Below are positions 1 through 8,225 of a stretch of DNA of 28,135 nucleotides, piece by piece (positions within the stretch are counted from its first letter, which is position 1; every line of letters starts with the position of its first letter). Origin of the DNA: Ornithomonoglobus_A sp045537455 (GTDB lineage: Bacteria > Bacillota > Clostridia > UBA1381); NCBI GenBank assembly GCA_045537455.1, contig JAZSPM010000014.1, forward strand, positions 1-28,135, in the 5' to 3' direction. The translations under genes and the position numbers were made by a program. Below the pieces are notes generated by a model. That model saw only the letters and a program-made list of their open reading frames with translations. It searched no databases and was not told the origin of the DNA.

Positions 1-1
1 A

Positions 2-313
2 ACGTTAGTTTCAAAAGTATACAGAAAGTTTAAAGAAAATCCGCTTGTTGAAAATGCTTTTTACGGGATACGTCCTGTTGTAACGGGAATGATTGCATCA
101 GCAGGTCTGCTTCTTTTACAGCAGGGCTTGCTTGACGGAGCAATGCCTGAATTCATATCGTTTGGTAAATGGATAAATGATTTATGGCGTATCATAGATT
201 TTAAAGCAGTTATTCTTTTTGTAGCTGTGCTTGCAGGTATAAAGAAATTCAAGCTTCACCCTATTGTTTTTATTGCGGCATCGGGAGTTTTGGGTGCAGT
301 ATTTTCTATGTAA
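2..313 (+). CDS. Chromate transporter (ChrA family), C-terminal part
   Basis: This is the 3' end of a gene that starts before the window. The open frame runs from base 2 and gives 103 residues before TAA. The stretch reading KENPLVENAFYGIRPVVTG followed by small hydrophobic residues is the family signature of CHR-type transporters, which are membrane proteins that export chromate or related oxyanions. Three hydrophobic segments are visible, near residues 28-45, 68-83 and 88-102. An ATG at 89 is internal and not a real start, because family-like sequence continues upstream of it. Clostridial members are often two half-size subunits, so this may be the second of a pair. The protease gene follows after 15 bases, so the two are probably co-transcribed. 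The family assignment is firm; the natural substrate is not known. Confidence 0.82.
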   Translation, partial: TLVSKVYRKFKENPLVENAFYGIRPVVTGMIASAGLLLLQQGLLDGAMPEFISFGKWINDLWRIIDFKAVILFVAVLAGIKKFKLHPIVFIAASGVLGAVFSM

Positions 314-328
314 TAGGGAGAATATAAA

Positions 329-1519
329 ATGAAGAAATTAAATTTTTTTGCTGTAGTAGCAGCTTTTATGCTTATAACTACAGCGTATGCAGAAGAGCTT
401 GTTTTACGCGGCTCTGATTTTTCTCAAAGATATATTGATTATATGGAGTTATCTGAAGAGGAAAGAAAAGGTTTGATAGAGCCTTTTCCTGTTGATATTG
501 TTGGTGTAAGCAGTCCTTTCAGTATGTTTTCTGTTTTACCTGAAAAATATGATATAAGGGAAACGGATTACAAAATCACTGTCAGAAATCAGCAAAATAC
601 AGAATCCTGCTGGGCATTTTCGGCAACGTCCAATTTGTCTGCATATTTAAAAAAGAATGGTGAAAATGAATTTATTTTTTCACCTCGTCACATGGAAAAT
701 CAAACGGCTCAAAATCCTGATGATTTAACTAATATCTGGGCTTTTGGAGCTTTTAATAGTAATAATAATGTTGTTATTAAGCCAAGACCTATTAACTCAG
801 GAGGAAATGCGTCTATATCTACTGCATATTTTATGAACGGAAACGGTCCTGTTCTTGAAAGTGATATGCCGTTTAAAAATGATGTTATTCCTGAAAATAC
901 AGCGGCTTTACATAAGCCTGTTGCGGCGCGTGTTCTTGATTATGAATATCTCCCGACAGATTCAAGCACAGCTATGTTGGAAGCCATTAAGAAAAGCATA
1001 TATAATAATGGCTCCGCAAGTATAAATATATTATGGAATAATTATTACTGCAACAGTAATGGTGCATATTATAACCCAAATCCTAATACTAAAATTAACC
1101 ATGCCATTCTTGCTGTTGGTTGGGATGATAATTATCCTAAAGAAAATTTTAAATATCAGCCGCCGAATGACGGTGCACTTATTATTCAAAATAGCTGGGG
1201 AGAAAATACAGGAGATAACGGATATTATTATATTTCTTACTACGAAATGTCAATTTATTCTGCGGCATCTACGGTACTTAGTGCAGAGAAGGAAATTGAA
1301 TATGATAACAGATATATCCATGACCCTCTGGGCTGGAACGGATGGCGTTATTATACATACGAGAATTCAGACATGGCTTATCATACCGTCTACGGTGCAA
1401 ATGTGTTTAAAAAGCCAGAAGGAACAGAAGAATTAACAGAGGTTACTTTTGGAAATAACGGCGCTACAGGATACATAATTTATGTTAATCCAACAAATGG
1501 TAGCCTTAATAATTTATAG
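329..1519 (+). CDS. Secreted C1 (papain-like) cysteine peptidase, catalytic part, stopped by in-frame TAG
   Basis: The protein begins with a signal peptide (basic KK, hydrophobic core, likely cleavage after AYA near residue 22). A papain-type catalytic domain spans roughly residues 70-315. The expected residues are all present: the oxyanion Gln at 88, nucleophile Cys at 94 in SCWAFSAT, His at 258 in NHAILAVGW, and Asn at 288 in QNSWGE. It is probably an extracellular or surface protease. Translation stops at a TAG at 1517-1519, at the start of a lectin-like accessory domain. The same frame continues open to 2524, so this is the front of one longer protein. The catalytic domain is complete, so a shortened secreted enzyme could still work. 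The start at 329 has a purine-rich ribosome site (AGGGAG) 15 bases after the previous stop. Confidence 0.85.
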   Translation: MKKLNFFAVVAAFMLITTAYAEELVLRGSDFSQRYIDYMELSEEERKGLIEPFPVDIVGVSSPFSMFSVLPEKYDIRETDYKITVRNQQNTESCWAFSATSNLSAYLKKNGENEFIFSPRHMENQTAQNPDDLTNIWAFGAFNSNNNVVIKPRPINSGGNASISTAYFMNGNGPVLESDMPFKNDVIPENTAALHKPVAARVLDYEYLPTDSSTAMLEAIKKSIYNNGSASINILWNNYYCNSNGAYYNPNPNTKINHAILAVGWDDNYPKENFKYQPPNDGALIIQNSWGENTGDNGYYYISYYEMSIYSAASTVLSAEKEIEYDNRYIHDPLGWNGWRYYTYENSDMAYHTVYGANVFKKPEGTEELTEVTFGNNGATGYIIYVNPTNGSLNNL

Positions 1520-2524
1520 GAGGTAGAATCTGGTTATCTTGATTTTTCGGGTTATAAAACTGTAAAATTGGAGAACCCTGTTATGCTTACGGGAAAAGAA
1601 TTTGTAGTTGCGGTAAAATATACATCTGTTGGAGGAGCATTGTTGCCGGTAGAAACAATTCCTTTGGATGATAACGGTAATAATGCGGGAGGTATTTTTT
1701 CTATAGCTTCTGCACAGCCAAATACAAGCTATATATCATGGGATCAAACAAATTGGTATGATATAAGCAAGAATAATAATGCAAACTGCTCAATCAAAGC
1801 ATTCACAAAAAACGTAACCCCAAAAACAAAAATTTCTTTTGTTAAATCAGACGAAAAGCTTCTTGTTTCAATGACAGACAAAAACAGCTTGAAGCTATTG
1901 CCTAATGCTGACGGAACATATTCAGTTCCTGAGGGTACATATGATTATTTAATTTCGGTTTACGGTAATGAAAATGCTGTAAAAGGCAAATTCAAAGCTG
2001 TTGGCGAGAGCAAAACGCTGTATGCATATCTGAACCCTGTTGATATATCAACGGCAAAAGCATCGTTAGACAGTATCATAAGCTCATACGGTCAGACTGC
2101 AACGACACAGAGTCTTAACGATAAGCTTGGAAAAGCTGTAGGTTCAACATTCTCATTTGAACCGAACGCTGATTTTTCTGTTGTGCCTCCTACGGATAAG
2201 CTAAACGGAAAATTAGACGGCTCTGTAACGCTTTACGATACTTTCAAAAACACAAATACTCTTGCTGACTATGATAATATAAAGCTGTATAAAGCAAGCA
2301 TTGCAAAAAATGCTTCTGATATTAGTGTTACAGGTAATTCAAATACAAAAGCAAAATTGATTATTGCAAATTATAACGAAAGTGGAGCGTTAATTTCCGC
2401 TACACAGCATGATATAGATGTTTCCGAAGACGATACAGATACTGTGTCATATACAAGCGGAACAAACACAAAAATATTCCTATGGGATGACGAAAGAGCA
2501 TACCCATATGCAGAAAGGAAATAA
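1520..2524 (+). pseudogene. C-terminal accessory part of the C1 peptidase, separated by a nonsense codon
   Basis: This segment is in the same frame as the peptidase gene and stays open to TAA at 2522. Its first residues (EVESGYLDFSGY, then pvMLTGKEFVVAVKY) complete the beta-sandwich lectin-like domain that follows the C1 domain in many clostridial surface peptidases. The rest is beta-rich and repetitive, and it ends in a motif near KIFLWDDERAYPYA that resembles a common C-terminal module of clostridial cell-surface proteins. The first possible restart codons (TTG at 1568, ATG at 1583) have no visible ribosome site, so independent translation is unlikely. The simplest reading is a recent point mutation of CAG, AAG or GAG to TAG. 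Readthrough or a sequencing error are alternatives. Apart from the TAG the frame has not decayed, so any loss is recent. Confidence 0.72.
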
Positions 2525-2525
2525 A

Positions 2526-3545
2526 ATGATAGTAGGTATTAAACACGCCATTTTGCATATTCTTGATGCAAATTCAGGCGTTACGGTATATTCGGATAAG
2601 GAGCTTGACGTCTCCGATGCAGGAATAAATAATTTTATTACAAAACACATTGATAAAATCTGCGAGAGTGCAGGGCTTAGGACCGGCGAGTTCAATTCCA
2701 ACAGCGGATTTTTATATCATTTGAAGCAATATCTTGAGAAAAACGAGAATGAGCGTGATTTAAAGAGCTTGTCGCTGTTCATTGCGGAAAAGCTTTATGA
2801 GGGGATTGCATCTGCTGAGAATACGGAGTCATGCGATGTTCTTGTATGTGATTGTTATATTAATGAAACTCCGACTCTTGCTGTTTTGAAATGTGACAAT
2901 AAAATCGGATATACGCATCAGGTTCTTCAGGAGGATGGAGCTGTTTCTAACAATCTCATTAACCATTATGCAATTCTTCCGTCAACATCTCAGAGAATTT
3001 CGGAATGTGCATTCATAAATCAGAATGATTTTTCAATTAAATATTCAGGAAAGAAACGCAAAATCGACGGTGAAAATGTTGATATTATAGCAGAAATGCT
3101 TCTTGAATGTGTATTTGACCTTTCTCCAAGAGAAACAATAAATGCAGTTAATAAGATTGCAAAAAAGGTTACAACCGAAAACGGCGGTGACACAATCGAA
3201 ACAAGTGCAAGAATGAAGCAGTACATAATGGAAAATATTGAGGAGAATGATTTTGAGTACATAAAGCCCGAACAGATAGCGGAAACGGTATTTGACGGCA
3301 GGCCTGTAATGAAAAGCGAATTTCTTGAAAAAATCAGAGATGCAGAAGTCCCCGAACAGGTTGAGGTTACAACCTATGTAACAAAGAAAATGACATCAAA
3401 CATCAAAATTACAACTGATATAGGTGTTGAAGTATCGTTCCCTGCAGAGTATTATAAGGACAATAACTATATTGAAATTATAAATAATGAGGACGGAACG
3501 ATTTCAATTAAGATAAACAAAATAAACGAAATGACAAATAAATAA
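2526..3545 (+). CDS. 37-kDa nucleoid-associated protein (NA37/YejK-like)
   Basis: This gene encodes a 339-residue protein of the NA37 family, whose best known member is YejK of enterobacteria, a nucleoid-associated protein. The length suits the family. The C-terminal motif is diagnostic: a T-D-G/V-E-V strand (IKITTDIGVEVSFPAEYY) followed by IIN-EDGTISIKI. I chose ATG 2526 because it follows an AAAGG ribosome site and lies one base after the upstream stop. A longer frame opening at 2418 overlaps the peptidase gene by about 100 bases and gives unrelated residues. The spacing suggests translational coupling with the peptidase gene. Its role in Firmicutes is poorly known; some homologues sit near mobile or defence genes, but nothing like that is visible here. 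Confidence 0.82.
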   Translation: MIVGIKHAILHILDANSGVTVYSDKELDVSDAGINNFITKHIDKICESAGLRTGEFNSNSGFLYHLKQYLEKNENERDLKSLSLFIAEKLYEGIASAENTESCDVLVCDCYINETPTLAVLKCDNKIGYTHQVLQEDGAVSNNLINHYAILPSTSQRISECAFINQNDFSIKYSGKKRKIDGENVDIIAEMLLECVFDLSPRETINAVNKIAKKVTTENGGDTIETSARMKQYIMENIEENDFEYIKPEQIAETVFDGRPVMKSEFLEKIRDAEVPEQVEVTTYVTKKMTSNIKITTDIGVEVSFPAEYYKDNNYIEIINNEDGTISIKINKINEMTNK

Positions 3546-3553
3546 TATATGAG

Positions 3554-3649
3554 CAGGCTGTAAAAACTCGTATGTAGGAAATTGTTAAACCCTAAAAGCA
3601 GGGAACGGCAGTTTCTGACGTTACGAAAATTTTTACAGTCTGTTTTTTT
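3554..3649 (+). terminator. Long imperfect hairpin terminator after the NA37 gene
   Basis: A 13-bp outer stem (3554-3566 with 3630-3642, one G-T pair) encloses a region that pairs imperfectly along almost its whole length, including TCGTA and GAAA blocks on both arms and a CCCT/AGGG tip. Seven T residues follow at 3643-3649. It should end transcription of the chrA-peptidase-NA37 unit. At about 90 bases it is much longer than a usual intrinsic terminator, so it may instead be a small palindromic element that also works as one. Confidence 0.65.
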
Positions 3650-3665
3650 ACGAAAAAGTTTCGTA
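3649..3665. promoter_or_regulatory. Candidate operator: 7-3-7 palindrome upstream of the transporter promoter
   Basis: TACGAAA, a 3-base spacer and TTTCGTA form a perfect inverted repeat that ends ten bases before the -35 box of the transporter promoter. A further TTACGAAA copy lies at 3621-3628. The regulator encoded by this operon (LacI type, 5071-6033) would be the natural candidate to bind. The odd spacing differs from classical LacI operators with a central CG, so the link is inference. Confidence 0.35.
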
Positions 3666-3675
3666 ACAGGGGGAC

Positions 3676-3704
3676 TTGACATGCACTATTTTGTGATATA
3701 TAAT
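3676..3704 (+). promoter_or_regulatory. Consensus sigma-A promoter for the MFS-LacI operon
   Basis: TTGACA at 3676-3681 and TATAAT at 3699-3704 are separated by 17 bases, a perfect match to the housekeeping consensus. The GAGGAG ribosome site at 3724-3729 and the ATG at 3739 follow at normal distances. Confidence 0.85.
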
Positions 3705-3738
3705 TTTAATGATGATAAGAAAAGAGGAGTAATTTTAA

Positions 3739-5058
3739 ATGGAAAATGAAGTAAAAGAACAAAAGAAAGAGGCGTTTAAAGGCTTTGATTCGCCTGAGTA
3801 TAAACGCTCAAGAGGTGCTTATATGACTCAGTGCACTGTTGAATATTTTGTAACACTGCTCGTAACGGACGCATTCCTTGCAAAGCTCTTGACAAGTATC
3901 GGTATAAGCGATGCATTGACAGGTATTATCTCGTCATTTATTACGCTTGCATTTGTTATTCAGCTTATGTCAATCTTTCTTGTGAGAATGAAAATGAGTA
4001 CAAAAAAGCTTGTAATGATATTTGATACAATGAGTATATTCTTCTTTATGCTTTTGTATTTTATACCATTCCTGCCTGTTGGTCAAACAACAAAAACAGT
4101 GATTGTAATGCTGAGTATTCTGATGGCATATGTCGGGAAATATTTAATTTTGTCGATATGCTTCAAATGGGCAAACGCATTTGTTGAGCCTACAAAGCGT
4201 GCGGATTATTCGGCAACAAAGGAAATGATTTCGCTTTTTTCAGGTATGATTTTTACTGCTGTTATAGGCTACATAATTGATAAATACGAAGGCTTGGGCA
4301 ACCTTGAAGGTGGATTTTTGTTCATTGCAATTTCGCTGTTAATATTGAATATATGTAACTTTATATGTCTGTCAATGATAAAGAAAGAGGACGCAAGCGA
4401 GCACGCAGGTGACCATCAGCCGTTAAGAGTAATTGCAAAGCATACGCTTGGCAACAAAAATTTCAGAAACGTAATAATCCTGACGGTTCTTTGGGATGTA
4501 GCAAGATATTTCACTGTAGGATTTTTGGGAGTGTTCAAAACAAAGGACTTGCTTATCTCGGTTTTTGCGGTACAGGTTATAAATATAGTTGCTAACTTTG
4601 TAAGATTGCTTATATCAAAGCCTTTTGGAAGATATTCAGACAGAACCTCATATGCAAAGGGCTTTGAGCTTGGAATGATTATTGCGGCTGCGGCATTTTT
4701 TATAAATATGTTTACAACCAAGACCACATGGTTCTTTATTATAATTTATACTGTACTTTATAACTGCAGTGTTGCAGGAACAAATCAGAACTCGTTCAAT
4801 ATTTCATACAGCTATGTTGATTCAAAATACATAACGCAGGCTATGGCATTCAAGAACAGCATCGGTGGCTTGTTCGGCTTCGGAGCATCACTGCTTGGCG
4901 GTAAGATTTTATCGGCAATACAGGCAAACGGAAATCAGCTGTTCGGTATTCATGTTTATGGTCAGCAGGTGCTTTCTGCAATATCGTTTGTTATACTTAT
5001 AGTAGCAATTATATTCACTAAAAAGGTTATAGAAAAGCAGAAGGTTATGGTTCAGTAA
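3739..5058 (+). CDS. Major facilitator superfamily transporter, probably for a sugar
   Basis: This 439-residue membrane protein has about twelve hydrophobic segments in two halves, with a charged loop near residues 215-230, the usual MFS plan. The first 30 residues are hydrophilic and probably cytoplasmic. It lacks transport motifs that would fix the substrate. It has its own consensus promoter and GAGGAG ribosome site. The LacI regulator follows after 12 bases and a GH39-like glycosidase comes next on the same strand, so I infer uptake or export of a sugar or oligosaccharide related to that enzyme. The transporter class is clear; the substrate is a guess from context. Confidence 0.85.
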   Translation: MENEVKEQKKEAFKGFDSPEYKRSRGAYMTQCTVEYFVTLLVTDAFLAKLLTSIGISDALTGIISSFITLAFVIQLMSIFLVRMKMSTKKLVMIFDTMSIFFFMLLYFIPFLPVGQTTKTVIVMLSILMAYVGKYLILSICFKWANAFVEPTKRADYSATKEMISLFSGMIFTAVIGYIIDKYEGLGNLEGGFLFIAISLLILNICNFICLSMIKKEDASEHAGDHQPLRVIAKHTLGNKNFRNVIILTVLWDVARYFTVGFLGVFKTKDLLISVFAVQVINIVANFVRLLISKPFGRYSDRTSYAKGFELGMIIAAAAFFINMFTTKTTWFFIIIYTVLYNCSVAGTNQNSFNISYSYVDSKYITQAMAFKNSIGGLFGFGASLLGGKILSAIQANGNQLFGIHVYGQQVLSAISFVILIVAIIFTKKVIEKQKVMVQ

Positions 5059-5070
5059 GGAGGACTGATT

Positions 5071-6033
5071 ATGACTATGGCACAGCTCGCCGCACTTGCA
5101 GGTGTGTCGGTTTCTACAGTCTCGAAGGCGTTTTCGGGTAGTAATGAAATCAGCGAGGAAAAGCGCGAGCATATTTTTAAAATAGCACGCAAAGAGGGTT
5201 GCTATGATAAATACACCAAAAACCCGTACAACCGAAATGTTATTGCGGTAATATGCCCTGAATTTAAGAGCAGATTATATTCTGAACAGCTTTCACTATT
5301 GGAAAGTGAAATAAAAAAGAGAGACGCTACAATGATTGTAAGCTGTACGGATTTCAACTATGAGCGTGAGGAAGAACTTTTGACGTTTTTTTCCGAATAC
5401 TCAAAGGTTGACGGAATAATTGTTTACGGTATGCACTCCGAAAAAGAATTTTCGTTGCCGATTGTGTCAATGAGCGAAACTCATAATAATTGCGATTCTG
5501 TTCATGTATCAAGTGAAACTGCAGTGACAGAAGCAATAAAGCATTTTAAGGAATACGGACATCGTGACATTGCGTTTATCGGAGAAACGCTTACTGTATC
5601 AAAGCAGGATACGTTTAAAAAAGCAATGCAGAAAAACAAGCTTACCATTAATGATGAATACATAATAGAGGGCAAAGGGCGTTTTGAATCTGCGGGCTAT
5701 ACGGCAATGAACAAGCTGTTTGAGCTTAAAAAGCCTCCGACAGCCATTCTTGCGGCTTATGACGACATAGCCATAGGAGCTATGAAAAGTATCTATGAGC
5801 ATGGCTTGAAAATTCCTGACGATATTTCAATCATAGGCATGGATAATATTAAGGAAACACCATACCTGAGTGTTCCGCTGACATCAATTACCTCATATAA
5901 CGAGGACTTGTGTCAGATTGCGGTAGATATGCTGTTTGAAAAAATAAAAGGCAGGAAATTAATAAAGAATATAAAGCTTTCACGGGAGCTTATTAAAAGA
6001 GGCTCAGTAGGGAAAGTTAAAAAAACCGAATAA
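5071..6033 (+). CDS. LacI-family transcriptional regulator
   Basis: This 320-residue protein has an N-terminal LacI helix-turn-helix (residues 2-48: MAQLAALAGVSVSTVSKAF) and then a periplasmic-binding-protein-like sensor domain (about 58-315), with typical late motifs such as AILAAYDDIAIGAM and DISIIGMDN. It most likely binds a sugar ligand and represses the local operon. Translation starts at ATG 5071, a few bases after a GGAGG site, and only 12 bases separate it from the transporter gene, so the two are co-transcribed. The palindrome at 3649-3665 before the operon promoter is a candidate operator. A member with the same gene order (transporter, LacI, glycosidase) usually controls its own cluster. 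Confidence 0.92.
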   Translation: MTMAQLAALAGVSVSTVSKAFSGSNEISEEKREHIFKIARKEGCYDKYTKNPYNRNVIAVICPEFKSRLYSEQLSLLESEIKKRDATMIVSCTDFNYEREEELLTFFSEYSKVDGIIVYGMHSEKEFSLPIVSMSETHNNCDSVHVSSETAVTEAIKHFKEYGHRDIAFIGETLTVSKQDTFKKAMQKNKLTINDEYIIEGKGRFESAGYTAMNKLFELKKPPTAILAAYDDIAIGAMKSIYEHGLKIPDDISIIGMDNIKETPYLSVPLTSITSYNEDLCQIAVDMLFEKIKGRKLIKNIKLSRELIKRGSVGKVKKTE

Positions 6034-6054
6034 ATGCTTTAAGCATTCCTTCGG
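6019..6054 (-). terminator. Possible minus-strand terminator at the end of lacI
   Basis: A hairpin (CCGAA 6026-6030 with TTCGG 6050-6054, inner AATGCT/AGCATT) overlaps the lacI stop codon. Seven A residues lie before it at 6019-6025, so the U-tract exists only when read on the minus strand. It would stop antisense transcription entering lacI. On the plus strand it has no U-tract, so transcription may continue to the GH39 gene. Confidence 0.4.
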
Positions 6055-6078
6055 ATTAAAAAATAAATATAAATAGAT

Positions 6079-6208
6079 AATTGCGAAATAGCATTTTTCG
6101 GGCTGTCGAGGATGCCAGCCCCTACATTTTGTGTTATAACTTCGCAGTTTTTACAAAATATCGTAGGGGACGGCCTCCCGGACGTCCCGTTCAGACTATT
6201 TAGCAATT
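6079..6208. repeat. MITE-like imperfect palindrome of about 130 bp
   Basis: The outer ends AATTGCGAAATAG (6079-6091) and CTATTTAGCAATT (6196-6208) are inverted copies with one mismatch. Inside them, CGGGC...GCCCCTAC and GTAGGGGAC...GTCCCG pair imperfectly, and the tip is closed by TTTTGT/ACAAAA. The GC-rich arms contrast with the AT-rich surroundings. It carries no reading frame. The whole element can fold as one hairpin, as expected for a short non-autonomous element or a repeated intergenic palindrome. Confidence 0.6.
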
Positions 6209-6241
6209 GCTTTATAAATATAAAAAAAAGCAAGATGAAAA

Positions 6242-7555
6242 ATGAAATTCAATCCACAAAACAAAATTGGCAAAATCAAGCCGATGCATGCAGTCAACAA
6301 TGGACCTATTAAGGGAAGAAGCGACCAGACAAGAAGTAACTTTAACGCATACAAAGAGGCAGGAATCCCGTATGCAAGAAACCACGATGCATCTCATTGT
6401 TCAACCTATGGAGGATGTCACAGTGTTGATGTAAACTGTATTTTTATAGATTTTTCAAGAGATGTAAATGACCCGTCAGCATATGATTTTGCATGTACCG
6501 ATAAGTACATAAGAGAAACGCTTGATGCAGGAACAGAAACATATTACCGTCTTGGTGCTTCAATAGAGCATTGGATAAAGAAATATAATACGCTTCCTCC
6601 TGCGGATTTCAATAAATGGGCACAGATTTGCGAGCATATTATAAGACACTATAACGAGGGTTGGGCAGACGGATTTAATTATAATATACAGTATTGGGAA
6701 ATCTGGAACGAGCCTGATTTAGATGAGGACGATAGCCCGAATAAGCGTACATGGGGCGGAACAAAGGCACAGTTCTTTGACTTTTATGAGATTGCGGCAA
6801 AGCATCTGAAATCATGCTTCCCTAATTTAAAAATCGGAGGCCCTGCTTTGGCACATAAAGAGGACTGGGCAGATGATTTCCTTGCTGAAATGAAAAAGCG
6901 TAATGTTCCTATGGATTTCTTCTCATGGCATATTTATTGTGTGACGCCTGAACGTCTTGTTGAAAAGAGTGAAAAAATAAAGGCAATTATGGATAAAAAC
7001 GGCTACGGAGATGCCGAAAGTATTCTTAACGAATGGAACTATGTAAAGGGCTGGAGCGATGAATTTGTATACTCAATCGAGCAGATAATCAGCTTGAAGG
7101 GTGCGGCATTTACGGCATCATGTATGCTGTCGGCACAGGATAGTACAATAGATTTGCTTATGTATTATGATGCACGTCCGGGTGCATTTAACGGTTTGTT
7201 TGATTACTATACATTCCGTCCGTTAAAGGGATATTATCCGTTCCTGATGTTCAATGAGCTTTACAAAGCAGGCGAGCAGATAGAGTGCGTAAATGAAGAT
7301 GAAAATATTTATGCGGTCGGAGCTGTTGATAACGACGGAAAAGTAAAGCTTATGATAGCATATTATACGGATGATGACAGCGTTACGGAAGCAAAAGAGG
7401 TTGAGGTTTCGGTTGATGGTCTTGCGGGTGCTGAGCTTAGCAGGTTCCTTGTTGATGCAGATACAAACGGCGAAGCAGGAACAGTTAAATTAGATTCAGA
7501 CGGAACAGCAAAAATCACAATGACACCAAACAGCTTTGTATTATTTAGAAATTAA
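6242..7555 (+). CDS. GH39-like glycoside hydrolase (beta-xylosidase type)
   Basis: This 437-residue enzyme has a TIM-barrel of clan GH-A followed by a beta-rich C-terminal domain (about residues 340-437). The motif WEIWNEPDL carries the likely acid/base Glu157, and ILNEWNY carries the likely nucleophile Glu264; the spacing fits GH39. There is no signal peptide, so it should act in the cytoplasm on imported oligosaccharides. Known GH39 activities include beta-xylosidase and alpha-L-iduronidase; the substrate here cannot be set from sequence alone. The start at ATG 6242 has only a weak upstream site, but the N-terminal KIGKIKPMHAVNNGP is family-like, so the start is probably right. It lies 208 bases after lacI with the palindromic element between them, and has no clear promoter of its own. 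Confidence 0.8.
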   Translation: MKFNPQNKIGKIKPMHAVNNGPIKGRSDQTRSNFNAYKEAGIPYARNHDASHCSTYGGCHSVDVNCIFIDFSRDVNDPSAYDFACTDKYIRETLDAGTETYYRLGASIEHWIKKYNTLPPADFNKWAQICEHIIRHYNEGWADGFNYNIQYWEIWNEPDLDEDDSPNKRTWGGTKAQFFDFYEIAAKHLKSCFPNLKIGGPALAHKEDWADDFLAEMKKRNVPMDFFSWHIYCVTPERLVEKSEKIKAIMDKNGYGDAESILNEWNYVKGWSDEFVYSIEQIISLKGAAFTASCMLSAQDSTIDLLMYYDARPGAFNGLFDYYTFRPLKGYYPFLMFNELYKAGEQIECVNEDENIYAVGAVDNDGKVKLMIAYYTDDDSVTEAKEVEVSVDGLAGAELSRFLVDADTNGEAGTVKLDSDGTAKITMTPNSFVLFRN

Positions 7556-7558
7556 TAA

Positions 7559-7590
7559 AAAATCAGGGACAAAATGTCCCTGATTTTTAA
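7559..7590. terminator. Bidirectional terminator between convergent genes
   Basis: AAATCAGGGAC (7560-7570) pairs perfectly with GTCCCTGATTT (7576-7586) across a 5-base loop, with Ts after the stem on the plus strand and a run of As before it that gives Ts on the minus strand. It serves both the GH39 gene and the minus-strand operon, whose last stop codon overlaps it. Confidence 0.88.
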
Positions 7591-8201
7591 TTTACGGGTG
7601 TAATTACAATATCACCGTCGGTTATAAGCTTGGTAGCTTGTGAAAGATTAAGCGTGTATGTGTTGCTTTCAAGATTTTTTAAATTCTGAGATTCAAGATT
7701 TAATCCTGAAGCAATATCAACTACTCTGAAAGAGCCTAAGCCTGAAATTCTGTATCTTCCTGCCGCTATGTCTTCAGGTATCTGATATGCCTTTGCTTCA
7801 AGTGCGATTGAGTCGCCTGTTGAATTATTTGATACCTGGTCAATGTTTGACTGATACATTGCAAGAGCCGCTTTTTCGGCTTTTGCTTCCGTAAGCTCTG
7901 TGTTAAGCTCAGAAAGTGTTGTTTCACATAATTTAAGCTGAGTGTACAAGCCTTCAAGCACCGCATTTTCTTCTTCATTTTCCGAGAATAAAGTATTGCT
8001 GTTTTCTATTTCGGCGGCATAATTGTTTTTTTGCCGTCTTAAATCCTTGTTTTCTTCTGTGATGGTTTGTATTTCGATTGATAATGCATCGTTTGCGTAT
8101 TTTAATGCACCGTTTTCTGAACCTGTAGTATATACGAACAGTGCGGCTATCATAGATATGACAGCGGTTACAGATGCAAACCATATTTTAAAAGAATCCA
8201 T
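7587..8201 (-). CDS. Membrane-anchored coiled-coil protein of unknown function (second of a related pair)
   Basis: I do not recognise a named family. The 204-residue protein has one N-terminal membrane segment (residues 5-25), a long Glu/Asn/Lys-rich coiled coil (about 35-115), and a small C-terminal domain (136-204) with the motif AYQIPEDIAAGRYRISGLGS. The upstream neighbour has the same plan and a matching C-terminal motif, so the two are probably ancient tandem duplicates. The topology suggests that coil and domain lie outside the membrane. A GAAAGGA ribosome site precedes ATG, and 24 bases separate it from the neighbour, so it is the last gene of the dxs operon. It may serve in cell-envelope work. 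Confidence 0.75.
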   Translation of the reverse strand: MDSFKIWFASVTAVISMIAALFVYTTGSENGALKYANDALSIEIQTITEENKDLRRQKNNYAAEIENSNTLFSENEEENAVLEGLYTQLKLCETTLSELNTELTEAKAEKAALAMYQSNIDQVSNNSTGDSIALEAKAYQIPEDIAAGRYRISGLGSFRVVDIASGLNLESQNLKNLESNTYTLNLSQATKLITDGDIVITPVN

Positions 8202-8225
8202 GATGATTTCCTTTCGTTATTAGTT

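Noticed and set aside
1059..1436. 125-residue plus-strand frame inside the protease gene.
   Set aside because: It is a shadow in another frame; the protease frame carries the catalytic residues.
1517..1519. TAG as a reassigned sense codon (for example pyrrolysine or glutamine).
   Set aside because: ispE ends in TAG in the expected place and no other gene in the window has an internal TAG; one case is better explained by mutation.
2418..3545. NA37 gene starting at 2418.
   Set aside because: The extra residues overlap the upstream gene in another frame and ATG 2526 has the ribosome site.
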